Assembly: GCA_964574335.1 (NCBI GenBank)
Contig: CAZNNH010000067.1
Location: forward strand, 1-29,779
Length of the DNA stretch: 29,779 bases
From: CAZNNH01 sp964574335
GTDB taxonomy: Bacteria > Acidobacteriota > Vicinamibacteria > Fen-336
Reading direction: 5' to 3'
Shown: piece by piece, positions 1 through 7,751 of the stretch
How the letters are laid out: every line of letters begins with the position of its first letter
How positions within the stretch are numbered: position 1 is the stretch's first letter
Position numbers and translations under genes: made by a program
Notes under the pieces: generated by a model
What the model was told of the DNA's origin: nothing
Database searches by the model: none
Seen by the model: only the letters and a program-made list of their open reading frames with translations

Positions 1-2808
1 GCCGCCGCCGTTGAAGCGCTCGTCCACGATGATCGCCTGCTTGTAGGACTGCGGGTAGAAGTAGCGGCGGAAGTACTGGTAGCCGCGGTCAGCAGTGTCG
101 GGCACGTGGACGTAGGCCACCCGCCCGCCGGTGGCCGCGTCGACCTTGCGCTGGTTCCCCTCCACCCAGTCGCGGTAACGCAGGTCGGCCTCGTCCCCGA
201 CCGGGACCACCGTCACCTCGCGCGAGTCTCGGCCGTCCGCGTGGGGCCCGACGGTGATCTTCACCTGCCGGTCCGCGGTGTTCTCGAAGCGCCGGTACAG
301 GTTCTCGGGCGGCGTCACGTCGACGCCGTTCACCGCCAGCAGGTACTCGCCGGCCTGCACCTCGACGCCGGGGGTGACCAGCGGCGAGCGCAGGTCGGGG
401 GTCCAGTTCAGACCGCCGTACACCTTGACGAAGCGGTAGCGCCCGTCGACGATCTCGTAGTCGGCGCCCAGGAGCCCCACCGACACCTGCGTGGGCTCCT
501 CGATCGTCTCGCCCTCCTGGCTGTAGCTGTGTCCCACCGACAGCTCGCTGGCCATCCACCGGATGATCCGCTCCAGGTCGGCCCGGGTGGCCGCGTGGGC
601 CACGAAGGGCTGGTACTTCTCGCGGACCGCCGGCCAGTCGGCGCCGTGGTAGTTGGGGGCGTAGAAGTAGTCGCGGTTGATGCGCCAGGCCTCGGCGAAG
701 ATCTGGGGCCACTCCTCCCGCGGCTCGACCCGCACCGAGACGTCGTCGATCCGGAGCTGGCCCTTGCCCGCTTCCAGCTCCTTGCCCAGCTCGGTCACCA
801 CCCACTGCTCCTTGCGGGAGACCAGGACCTTGGTCTTGTCCTGGGAGATCTCGAAGGCCAGCACGTCCTTGCCCAGGCTCTTCGGCTCGCGCTCCTCCAG
901 CGTGAAGCGCTTCAGCTCCGAGGGCGCCTGCAGCGCCTCGAACTTCGCGAAGCCCCGGCTCTCCAGGTAGTAGAGCTCGCCGCTCTTGCCCACTCGGAGG
1001 TTGCGCAGGGTGGCGCCAGTGACGGGCAGCGGGACGATCCGATCGGTTAGCCCCTCGAAGTCGATGCGGACCCTTGTCGGCTCGGCCGCGGCCTCGTTCT
1101 TCTCCGTCGCCTTCTTGTCGCCCGCTTTCTTGTCGTCCCCCTTGGCGTCCTCTGTCCCCACCTCGTCGCTCTGGGGCGGGATCGGCGACGGCGCCTCCTT
1201 GTCGAGCACGGCGGCGTAGATCGTGTGGGTGATGGGCATGTCCGTGGTCGACTGGGCGAACCAGTCCTTGACCGGACCGGCGTCGGTCGAGCCCAGCATG
1301 TACAGGTACTTGCCGTTCGGGTCGAAGGCCGGCTCGCTCATCTCGCTCATCCCGTCGCTGATGGCGAAGGATCGGCCCTCCTCCATCGAGTAGACGTAAA
1401 CGGTCTGGAAGAGCCCGGCCGTGTTGAGGGTGTAGGCCAGCCACCGGGAGTCGTCCGAAAAGCGGCTGGTGAGCGTCACCATCGGAGAGTAGACGGGCTC
1501 CTGGGCCACCTTGGCCAGCCGGCCGCTCTCCAGGTCGAGGACGAACAGGCTGAGCGAGTTGTCCTGCAGCGCGATGTGCTTCCGGTCCGGCGACCAGCGG
1601 GGCTCCCCGTAGAAGCCGGCCCCCGTCAGCGGGTAGTGTCGCGGCTCGCCGGTCCCGTCCTGGGCCGCCACCAAGAGGCCGTACTCGCCCCCGGCGTCCG
1701 AGAAGTACGCTATCTGCTTTCCGTCCGGTGACCAGGCCGGGCTGCGGTCGTGGGCCCCGGGGCTGCGGGTGATGTTGCGTGGGTCGCCCTTCTCCGCCGG
1801 CACGGTGACGATCTCGCCCCGGAACTCGACCGCCACCCGCTTGCCGTCCGGGGCCAGGCTCAGGTTCCGCACCCACTTGGCGCCCTTCGCCCAGCGGCCC
1901 CGGGTCTCGCGCAGGTCGGCGCCCACCCCCACCCGCAGCCGCGTCTCGGAGCGGGAGTCGATGTCGAAGGTGTGGAGCCACCCCTCCTGCTCGTAGATGA
2001 TCCGGCCCGCGCCGGTCGAGGCGTTCAGTACCGGGAAGCCCTGATGGTGGGTGAGCGGCTCGACCGCCCCGGTGGCCGGGTCGAACGAGAAGAGGTTGAG
2101 CTCGCCGTCACGGTCGGAGGCGAAGTAGACCCTCTCGCCCACCCACATCGGGTCGGTGTCGTTGCAGCGCCCCTCGGGCTGGGGGACCTGCACCACCTGC
2201 TGGTCGTCGAGGTCCATCAGCCAGATCCGGCTGGTGGTCCCGCCGCGGTAGCCCTTCCACTGGCTGAAGCGGCCGGCGATCGGCACGTAGGCGATACGCT
2301 TCCCGTCCGGGGAGAAGCTGGCCTCGGTGCCGGTGGGGATCGGCAGCCGGCGCGGCGCCCCGCCCTCGATGGGGACCAGGTAAAGATGATGATGGCGGCG
2401 GGTCGCGACGCTGCGCTGCGACTGGAAGAGCACCGCGCTGCCGTCCGGCGTGAAGCCGCGGACGATGTCGTCCTGCGGGTGCCAGGTCAGGCGGGTGGGA
2501 GCGCCCCCGGCCACCGGCATCAGGTAGACGTCGACGTTGCCGTCGTAGTCGCCGCTGAAGGCGATCTGGCTCCCGTCCGGAGAGAAGGCCGGGTTCGACT
2601 CCACCCCCTCCGCGGTGGTGAGGCGTCTTGGGGAGGAGCCGTCCGCCTCGGCGATCCACAGGTCCGCGTCGTAGATGAAGGCGATGTGCGAGGCGCTGAC
2701 GGCGGGCTGGGAGAGCAGCCGGGTGTCGTGGGTGTCGACGGCGAGGGCGGTCGCGGCCGTGAACGTCAGGGCGCAGCCCGAGAGGGCGACGAGGCGAGCG
2801 GGCTTCAT
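1..2808 (-). CDS. Tricorn-like S41 protease, C-terminus cut by window edge
   Basis: Secreted tricorn-protease homologue, expected to degrade peptides in the periplasm. The frame is open for 936 codons from ATG 2808 to base 1 with no stop. An SD (GGAGG) precedes the ATG. Residues 1-23 look like a signal peptide (MKPARLVALSGCALTFTAAT). Residues about 30-600 carry repeated WD40-like/TolB blades (AFSPDGSQIAFSGDYDG, PAWSPDGKQIAYFSDAGG, RWSPDRKHIAL), as in the tricorn beta-propellers. A Lys/Glu/Ala-rich linker follows near residues 545-575. The core domain contains the expected catalytic His in ELSVGHSYS (H760), a PDZ region around 800-860 (AGEYLLAVNGVDVTPPENLY), and ends in IIVDERFNGGG, just before where the S41 nucleophile Ser is expected. 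Family members are near 1050-1100 residues, so about 120-150 are missing. Annotation as tricorn is firm; substrate is unknown. Confidence 0.9.
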   Translation of the reverse strand, partial: MKPARLVALSGCALTFTAATALAVDTHDTRLLSQPAVSASHIAFIYDADLWIAEADGSSPRRLTTAEGVESNPAFSPDGSQIAFSGDYDGNVDVYLMPVAGGAPTRLTWHPQDDIVRGFTPDGSAVLFQSQRSVATRRHHHLYLVPIEGGAPRRLPIPTGTEASFSPDGKRIAYVPIAGRFSQWKGYRGGTTSRIWLMDLDDQQVVQVPQPEGRCNDTDPMWVGERVYFASDRDGELNLFSFDPATGAVEPLTHHQGFPVLNASTGAGRIIYEQEGWLHTFDIDSRSETRLRVGVGADLRETRGRWAKGAKWVRNLSLAPDGKRVAVEFRGEIVTVPAEKGDPRNITRSPGAHDRSPAWSPDGKQIAYFSDAGGEYGLLVAAQDGTGEPRHYPLTGAGFYGEPRWSPDRKHIALQDNSLSLFVLDLESGRLAKVAQEPVYSPMVTLTSRFSDDSRWLAYTLNTAGLFQTVYVYSMEEGRSFAISDGMSEMSEPAFDPNGKYLYMLGSTDAGPVKDWFAQSTTDMPITHTIYAAVLDKEAPSPIPPQSDEVGTEDAKGDDKKAGDKKATEKNEAAAEPTRVRIDFEGLTDRIVPLPVTGATLRNLRVGKSGELYYLESRGFAKFEALQAPSELKRFTLEEREPKSLGKDVLAFEISQDKTKVLVSRKEQWVVTELGKELEAGKGQLRIDDVSVRVEPREEWPQIFAEAWRINRDYFYAPNYHGADWPAVREKYQPFVAHAATRADLERIIRWMASELSVGHSYSQEGETIEEPTQVSVGLLGADYEIVDGRYRFVKVYGGLNWTPDLRSPLVTPGVEVQAGEYLLAVNGVDVTPPENLYRRFENTADRQVKITVGPHADGRDSREVTVVPVGDEADLRYRDWVEGNQRKVDAATGGRVAYVHVPDTADRGYQYFRRYFYPQSYKQAIIVDERFNGGG

Positions 2809-2839
2809 TCGAGAGACCTCCGATCCCCAGATGGCCGGC

Positions 2840-2848
2840 AGGATAGCA
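2840..2848 (-). promoter_or_regulatory. Extended -10 promoter for the tricorn-like gene
   Basis: The minus strand reads TGCTATCCT, an extended -10 (TGn plus TATCCT). The predicted transcription start lies about 25 nt upstream of ATG 2808, leaving room for the GGAGG ribosome site. No clear -35 hexamer is seen. Inferred from motif and position only. Confidence 0.5.
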
Positions 2849-2934
2849 TGCGGCTGAAGCCGAGGCCGGGCGGCATCTCCGCCGCGGCCAGCCCCTGCCG
2901 GGCACTCCTCGCTCCGGGCCGGGGCCGACGTGGA

Positions 2935-2963
2935 TTGGCGGCCTGGACCTCGCCTGCTAGAGT
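2935..2963 (+). promoter_or_regulatory. Promoter (-35 TTGGCG, extended -10 TGCTAGAGT) for the TPR lipoprotein
   Basis: TTGGCG at 2935-2940 is separated by 17 nt from TAGAGT at 2958-2963, which is preceded by TGC. The predicted start of transcription is near 2970, about 11 nt before ATG 2981. This argues against the further-upstream ATG at 2930, which would lie before the promoter. Confidence 0.55.
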
Positions 2964-2980
2964 CTCGATCAGTGAGCGAG

Positions 2981-4585
2981 ATGAAGCGGCTGGTGCAAGG
3001 CCGAAGCCGACGAACCCTGGCATCCGCCCTGGCCCTGGCTCCGTTGCTGGGCTGCGCGGCACGTCCACCTCGTGCCCACCCGACCGCCGATCTGGCCGCA
3101 CGCCGCGTGCAGCTCGTGGATCTCGTCCGTTGCGGGAGCTACGTGTGCCTTGGCCGGGCCGAGACGCTGGCGGAGGACCTCCAGCGCCTGGCGCCCGAAG
3201 CGGAAGGGCTGCGGGAGGATCGAATCCGGATCCTGTTGCTGTTGGCGCTCCGCGAGCGACAGCTCGGGATCCTCGGAGACCGCTACCTGGGGACCGCGGG
3301 AGAGCTGTTGAAGGGCGTCGACCGTGAGGACCTTCAGTCCCTTGCCAACGTTGTCGAGGTCTACCCGCCGGACACCGACGGCGTGGTCGAGGATCGGTTG
3401 GGTGAAGCCGATCCCGAGGCCCTCGAGGCGATGCGACTCCGGCGGCGCCGATCGGCCGAGTGGCTGGAGGCCCGATCCGGGGCACCGGATCCGGATCCCG
3501 TCACCACGGTATTCGTGCTGGCCCTCGCTCGGGCTCGGGGCATGGCGCCGGACGACATGGCTGCGCTCGCCCCCGTCCCCCCGGAGCCGCCTCCGCTCGT
3601 TGCCTTCTCCCGGGCCTGGGCCTTGGGGGACGGTGAGCTGGCCGAGTCGCTGCTGGAGAGAGAGCCCACCTTCCACGAAGCGCACCTGATCCTGGGACGC
3701 CAGGCCCTGGCAGGAGATCGCCCCGCGCTGGCCGAGAAGGAGCTTCGCCAGACCCTCGAGGTCTTCCCGGCCTCGTTGGCGGCCGGCATGGGGTGGGCCG
3801 ACGCGCTGGTCCGTCTGGAGGAGCTCGAGCTCGCCCTCGAGGCCTACGAGGGGGTGCTGGCCGTGGCCCCGAGCCATCGCGCGGCCCTGCTCAGGAAGGG
3901 GATCGTGCTCAGCCAGCTCGGCCGGGGCGAGGAAGCGATCCGCGCGCTGGAGCGGCTGGTCGACCTCGGCTTCTGGTACCTGGGCGAGGCCCACTACTGG
4001 CTGGCCTGGAACGAGCAGCGGGCGGAGATGGAAGCCGATGCCCACGAACACATCGAGCTGGCCAAGCACAGCCTTCCCGACGATCCCCGCGTGCACGAGC
4101 TGGACGGTCGCCTGGAGCTCCACCGGGGTGATCTGGCGGCGGCCGAGCAGGCGTTTCTCACCGTGCTCGAGCTCGATGCTCGCTGGCCGGGTCGCTACGC
4201 CGGCCAGGATGCCTTGTGCGACGCCCTCGTCGCGCTGGGACGGATCGAGTCGGATCGTGACGGCTGGGACCAGGCCGCCAGCCTCTTCGAGCGGGCGGCC
4301 TACTGCAACGGCGCCGCGGCGGCCCTGCTCGACCAGGATCTCGAGAGAGTGCGGGGATGGTCGCTCCCCCCGGCACGCGAGGCGGCGCTGGCCGCGAAGA
4401 AGCGGCGCCTGCGGGACGAGGCGCTGCGCCGTCGGGCGGGCTACCTCTACAACGCTGCGGCCTCCGCCCTCAACGCCCGCAAGCGGGAGTGGTGCCTCGG
4501 TCTGGCTCGGAGGGCCGCCGAGCACCCGGCATACAAGGAGAAGGCCGAGGCCCTGATCGACAAGGCCCGCTTCGCGGCCTTCTAG
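2981..4585 (+). CDS. TPR-repeat lipoprotein
   Basis: A 534-residue outer-surface or periplasmic lipoprotein with tetratricopeptide repeats, presumably a scaffold for protein-protein contacts. The N-terminus (MKRLVQGRSRRTLASALAL) is positively charged then hydrophobic and ends in a lipobox PLLGC, with the acylated Cys at residue 25. From about residue 190 there are successive TPR-like helix pairs, e.g. AHLILGRQALAGDRPALAEK, LELALEAYEGVLAVAPSHRA, LRKGIVLSQLGRGEEAIRAL and LELHRGDLAAAEQAFLTVLE. ATG 2981 was chosen over 2930 because a promoter-like motif lies between them and because it gives a clean lipoprotein signal. The gene converges on rarD and the two stop codons share a CTAG tetranucleotide. 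No specific partner can be deduced. Confidence 0.85.
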   Translation: MKRLVQGRSRRTLASALALAPLLGCAARPPRAHPTADLAARRVQLVDLVRCGSYVCLGRAETLAEDLQRLAPEAEGLREDRIRILLLLALRERQLGILGDRYLGTAGELLKGVDREDLQSLANVVEVYPPDTDGVVEDRLGEADPEALEAMRLRRRRSAEWLEARSGAPDPDPVTTVFVLALARARGMAPDDMAALAPVPPEPPPLVAFSRAWALGDGELAESLLEREPTFHEAHLILGRQALAGDRPALAEKELRQTLEVFPASLAAGMGWADALVRLEELELALEAYEGVLAVAPSHRAALLRKGIVLSQLGRGEEAIRALERLVDLGFWYLGEAHYWLAWNEQRAEMEADAHEHIELAKHSLPDDPRVHELDGRLELHRGDLAAAEQAFLTVLELDARWPGRYAGQDALCDALVALGRIESDRDGWDQAASLFERAAYCNGAAAALLDQDLERVRGWSLPPAREAALAAKKRRLRDEALRRRAGYLYNAAASALNARKREWCLGLARRAAEHPAYKEKAEALIDKARFAAF

Positions 4586-5499
4586 TCGGGGCGAGACACA
4601 GGGCCCGGCTCGGCCCGGCCGACCCTGCGCATGGCCCGACGGAGGTCGAGCGAGTACAGGGCGAGCGCCGCCCAGATGAAGACGAAGGCCGTGAGGTGGG
4701 CACGGCTGAAGGGCTCGCCGAAGGCCATCACCGCCAGGATGAAATGGCCGGTGGGGGTCAGGTACTGGACGAAGCCGACCGTCGACAACGTGAGCGCCCG
4801 GGTTCCGTAGGTGAAGAGCAGCAGTGGGACGACGGTGACCGGTCCCGACGCGGCGAGCAGCAGGGAAAGGCCAGTGCCGTGGGTCCCCAGGGCGCCGCTG
4901 CCCTGGCGCGCCAGCCAGGCGAGGTAGCCCACCGCCAGGGGCCACAGCAGCGCCACCTCGACGAAGAGCCCGACCATCGGCGTGGCGTCGACGACCTTTC
5001 GCAGCAGGCCGTAGAGGCCGAACGAGACCGCCAGCGTCAACGAGATCCAGGGCAACCCGTGTCGGGCGGTCAGGATCGCGATGCCGGCCGCGGCCAGCCC
5101 CACCGCCAGCCGCTGCGCGCGGCGCAGGCGCTCGCCCAGGAAGAGAAAGCCGAACAGCACGCTCACCAGGGGGTTGATGTAGTAGCCCAGGCTGGAGTCC
5201 AGCACGTGGTCGTGGGTCACCGCCCAGAGGAAGGTGAACCAGTTGCCCCCGATCAGGAGGGTGGTGACGAGCAGCGTGACCGCCGTCCGCGGCGAGGTGA
5301 CGGCCCGCCTCAGGTCCCGCCAGGCGCTGCGCGCCCACAGCAGCACCAGCAGGCACGGCAGCGACCAGGCGATCCGGTGCGCCAGCACCTCGCTGGCCGG
5401 CACCCCGTGCAGCAGCCTCCAGTAGAGGGGTATCAGGCCCCAGAGGAGGAAGGCGGCGGTGGCGGAGAGCAACCCGAGACCGGTGTCGTGGTGGGCCAT
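4582..5499 (-). CDS. rarD: RarD/EamA-type transporter
   Basis: A 305-residue inner-membrane protein of the EamA (drug/metabolite transporter) superfamily, RarD type. About ten hydrophobic segments span the whole length. Typical RarD features are the start GLLSATAAFLLWGLIPLYWR, the segment LAHRIAWSLP, NWFTFLWAVTHDHVLDSSLG followed by YYINPLVSVLFGFLFLGERL, and GFVQYLTPTGHFILAVMAFGE near the C-terminus. RarD is named for a chloramphenicol-sensitivity locus, but its physiological substrate is not settled; amino-acid or metabolite efflux is commonly assumed for the superfamily. The start lies 24 nt after the stop of the Cys-rich gene on the same strand, so the two may be co-transcribed. Length is normal for the family. 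Confidence 0.88.
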   Translation of the reverse strand: MAHHDTGLGLLSATAAFLLWGLIPLYWRLLHGVPASEVLAHRIAWSLPCLLVLLWARSAWRDLRRAVTSPRTAVTLLVTTLLIGGNWFTFLWAVTHDHVLDSSLGYYINPLVSVLFGFLFLGERLRRAQRLAVGLAAAGIAILTARHGLPWISLTLAVSFGLYGLLRKVVDATPMVGLFVEVALLWPLAVGYLAWLARQGSGALGTHGTGLSLLLAASGPVTVVPLLLFTYGTRALTLSTVGFVQYLTPTGHFILAVMAFGEPFSRAHLTAFVFIWAALALYSLDLRRAMRRVGRAEPGPVSRPD

Positions 5500-5523
5500 G
5501 GCCCCTCGTCTCGCCGGCCGGCC

Positions 5524-5874
5524 CTAGTCGGAGACCGGCCGGTTGGATCCACACCGGCTCTTGACCCGGTTACTGAAGTCCGGGAGCTGTGCCAGCTCGT
5601 CGCCGACCCTCAGCATCAGCGAGCGCTCGCACTCCTCCGCGCACCACCGGTTCAACCGCTCGCCGGGTCCGCGGGGCTTGACCTCGGAGCCCACCGTGGT
5701 CCCCGGATGGGCCGGGGCGGTCGGTAGCTCCAGGTCGGAGCGGAACGCCCACTCCACCGGGTCCTCGCTCACCAGGATCTGGGGGCGTCGGCTCAAACCC
5801 CACGCCTTCTCGCACCGCGCGTCGCAGGCCAGCGCGCAAGGCTGGCCGAAGCAGTTGACGACCTTCAGGATCAT
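5524..5874 (-). CDS. Small Cys-rich protein of unknown function
   Basis: A 116-residue protein I cannot name. It has seven Cys: C8, C13, C17 and C21 at the N-terminus (NCFGQPCALACDARCEKAWG), C78 and C82 in RWCAEECERS, and C108. The grouping suggests a structural metal site (zinc or Fe-S) or disulfides. There is no signal peptide and no membrane segment, so it is probably cytoplasmic. ATG 5874 has an AGGAAGG ribosome site; a GTG at 5898 in the same frame is a weaker alternative. It lies between pit (72 nt upstream) and rarD (24 nt downstream) on the same strand. Third-position G/C bias supports that it is coding. Confidence 0.7.
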   Translation of the reverse strand: MILKVVNCFGQPCALACDARCEKAWGLSRRPQILVSEDPVEWAFRSDLELPTAPAHPGTTVGSEVKPRGPGERLNRWCAEECERSLMLRVGDELAQLPDFSNRVKSRCGSNRPVSD

Positions 5875-5946
5875 GGCCTTCCTACGGGTCGATCTCACGC
5901 CGGTGGCTGGCCCCGCAGGGAGGAGCCGCGCCGGAGCGGTCCGCCG

Positions 5947-6942
5947 TCACGCCCCGAGCAGCCGGGAGAGGACGGCGTAGGCCAGGACGCCTCCCAGGGC
6001 GGAGAGGGGGATGGTGAGGACCCAGGCCCACACGATCTGGCCGGCGATCCCCCAGCGCACCGCCGACAGGCGGCGGGTCGATCCCACGCCGGCGATGGCG
6101 CCGGCGATGGTGTGGGTGGTGCTCACCGGGATCCCGAAGCTCGCCGTCCCGATCAGCAGCACCGCCCCGGCGCTGCTGGCGCAGAAGCCCCCGACCGGGC
6201 GCAGGTCGGTGAGGCGGATCCCCACCGTGCGGATCACCCGCCACCCGCCGGCAAGGGTGCCGAGGGAGATCGACGCGTAGGCGCAGACGATGACCCACCA
6301 GGGGACGTAGAAGTGGTCGCCCAGGTAGCCGTTGGCGAACAGCAGGACGGCGATGACACCCATCGTTTTCTGGGCGTCGTTGGTGCCGTGGCCGAGGCTG
6401 AAGGCGGCCGAGGACAGGAGCTGTCCCACCCGAAAGAACCGATCGACCCGGCCGGGTGCCACGCGCCGGAAGACCCAGGAGACCGCCACCATCAGCAGGG
6501 CGCCCAGCAGCAGGCCCAGCAGCGGCGAGAGGACGATGAAGACGGCGATCTTGACCAGGCCGCCCATCACCAGCGCGCCGGTTCCGGCCTTGGTCACGCC
6601 GGCCCCGGCCAGGCTGCCGATCAGGGCGTGGGATACGCTGATCGGGAGCCCGTAGTGGGTGCAGAGGTGGGTCCAGACCACGGCTCCCAAGAGCGCGGCC
6701 AGGATCAGCGAGGGCGACACGATGTCGGTGCTGATGATGCCGCGCCCGATGGTGTCGGCCACGTGGACGCCGAAGCCGAAGGCCGCCGCGAAGTTGAAGA
6801 AGGCCGCCCACAGCACGGCCAGGCGCGGCGAGAGCACCCGGGTGGAGACGATGGTGGCCACCGAGTTGGCGGCGTCGTTCATCCCGTTGAGGAAGTCGAA
6901 CGCCAGTGCGATGAGGACGATGATGACGGTGAGCGTGAGCAT
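5947..6942 (-). CDS. pit: Inorganic phosphate transporter, PiT family
   Basis: A 331-residue inner-membrane low-affinity phosphate (or metal-phosphate) symporter. Both halves carry the PiT signature around an Asn-Asp pair: FDFLNGMNDAANSVATIVST near residue 20 and SLGHGTNDAQKTMGVIAV near residue 190. The duplicated elements THYGLPISVSHALIGSLAG and ASFGIPVSTTHTIAGAIAG are also characteristic. About ten transmembrane segments are visible. It starts 33 nt downstream of the DUF47 gene, the standard pairing in which the PhoU-like protein modulates the transporter. The ribosome site before ATG 6942 is weak, which suggests translation linked to the upstream gene. Complete by length. Confidence 0.93.
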   Translation of the reverse strand: MLTLTVIIVLIALAFDFLNGMNDAANSVATIVSTRVLSPRLAVLWAAFFNFAAAFGFGVHVADTIGRGIISTDIVSPSLILAALLGAVVWTHLCTHYGLPISVSHALIGSLAGAGVTKAGTGALVMGGLVKIAVFIVLSPLLGLLLGALLMVAVSWVFRRVAPGRVDRFFRVGQLLSSAAFSLGHGTNDAQKTMGVIAVLLFANGYLGDHFYVPWWVIVCAYASISLGTLAGGWRVIRTVGIRLTDLRPVGGFCASSAGAVLLIGTASFGIPVSTTHTIAGAIAGVGSTRRLSAVRWGIAGQIVWAWVLTIPLSALGGVLAYAVLSRLLGA

Positions 6943-6975
6943 TCCGGGGAGCCGGAGCGCCTTAGAGAGCAGGCG

Positions 6976-7626
6976 TCATGCGTTCTTGATGACGATGTTG
7001 CCGAGGATGTGGGCCAGGTCCTTGCACTGGTCGCAGGCATCCTCGAGCCCGTCGTAGACCACCTTCCACTTCAGGATCTCCACCGGCGAGCGACTCTCGC
7101 CCCGGAACAGCTCGGCGATCACCGAGTTGTAGACGTCGTCCCCCTGGTTTTCCAGCTCGGAGATCCTCACCAGTGAGGCCTGGATCTGGTCCGTCTGCCG
7201 GATGTCCCAGACCAGGCCGATCGCCCGGTTGGTCTGCTCCGCCATCGCGGTGAGGATCTCCCCGAACCGGCGGAGCGCCGGATGCGACTCCGACAGCTCG
7301 AACAGGGTCAGGTGCCGGGCCGCCCGGTCCAGGTTGTCGAGGGCATCGTCGACATCCATGGCCAGGGAGCGGATGTCTTCGCGATCGAGGGGGGTGATGA
7401 AGGTGGAGTGGAGGGCCTCGAAGATGCGTCGGGTGATCCGGTCCCCCTCGTGCTCGATGGCCTTGAGCTCGACGCCCTTGGCCCGCCGATCCTCGAGGCT
7501 GGAGGAGGCCGCGATCTGCTCGAACAACCGGGCGCCTTGGAGGAGGTTCTGGGCGTCCTGCGTCAGCAGGCCGCGGAACAGGTCCTCCTTGGGCATCAGC
7601 CACTTGATGATGCTGTCGACGCGCAT
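6976..7626 (-). CDS. DUF47 / PhoU-like phosphate transport regulator
   Basis: A 216-residue cytoplasmic all-helical protein of the DUF47 (TIGR00153, PhoU-like) family. It begins MRVDSIIKWLMPKEDLFRGL and includes the family's acidic metal-binding stretches, e.g. LKAIEHEGDRITRRIFEAL, TPLDREDIRSLAMDVDDALD and VRISELENQGDDVYNSVIAE. Members sit next to pit genes and are thought to regulate phosphate uptake or efflux. ATG 7626 has a G-rich ribosome site, and an extended -10 promoter lies about 50 nt upstream. It is the first gene of a likely operon with pit and is divergent from the SpoIIE-type phosphatase. Confidence 0.9.
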   Translation of the reverse strand: MRVDSIIKWLMPKEDLFRGLLTQDAQNLLQGARLFEQIAASSSLEDRRAKGVELKAIEHEGDRITRRIFEALHSTFITPLDREDIRSLAMDVDDALDNLDRAARHLTLFELSESHPALRRFGEILTAMAEQTNRAIGLVWDIRQTDQIQASLVRISELENQGDDVYNSVIAELFRGESRSPVEILKWKVVYDGLEDACDQCKDLAHILGNIVIKNA

Positions 7627-7675
7627 GCCCCCCCCTCGCCCGGGTCGGCCCGACCCGGCCCACGCGAGCGGGCGG

Positions 7676-7705
7676 ATGCTAGCACGCGGGCGGCCGGCCG
7701 AACAA
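7676..7705 (-). promoter_or_regulatory. Promoter (-35 TTGTTC, extended -10 TGCTAGCAT) for DUF47-pit
   Basis: On the minus strand TTGTTC (7705-7700) is followed after 18 nt by TAGCAT (7681-7676), which is preceded by TGC. The predicted transcription start is near 7669, giving a leader of about 43 nt before ATG 7626. The core TGCTAGCA is palindromic, and an identical copy lies 66 bp away facing the divergent gene. Confidence 0.6.
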
Positions 7706-7742
7706 CGCGAGGGCCGGCCTGGTCGAGACCGGCGGGACGGCG

Positions 7743-7751
7743 TGCTAGCAT
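7743..7751 (+). promoter_or_regulatory. Extended -10 motif TGCTAGCAT for the SpoIIE-type phosphatase gene
   Basis: TGCTAGCAT repeats exactly the divergent -10 element. It overlaps the first ATG (7750). If it is the real -10, transcription starts near 7758 and translation must begin downstream, for instance at TTG 7759 (leaderless) or GTG 7804. Confidence 0.5.

Noticed and set aside
106..3485. Several long open frames on both strands across the tricorn-like gene (e.g. 106-1050, 1750-3327, 89-1981 on -, 2108-2905 on -)
   Set aside because: They are shadows of the protease frame: low-complexity Arg/Gly/Ala/Pro-rich products without domains, whereas the 2808-to-1 frame gives a coherent tricorn-like protein.
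2969..5554. An 861-residue minus-strand open frame antisense to the TPR gene and out of frame with rarD
   Set aside because: No recognisable domain. It is explained by the absence of stops in high-GC antisense frames; the TPR and RarD frames are clearly the real ones.
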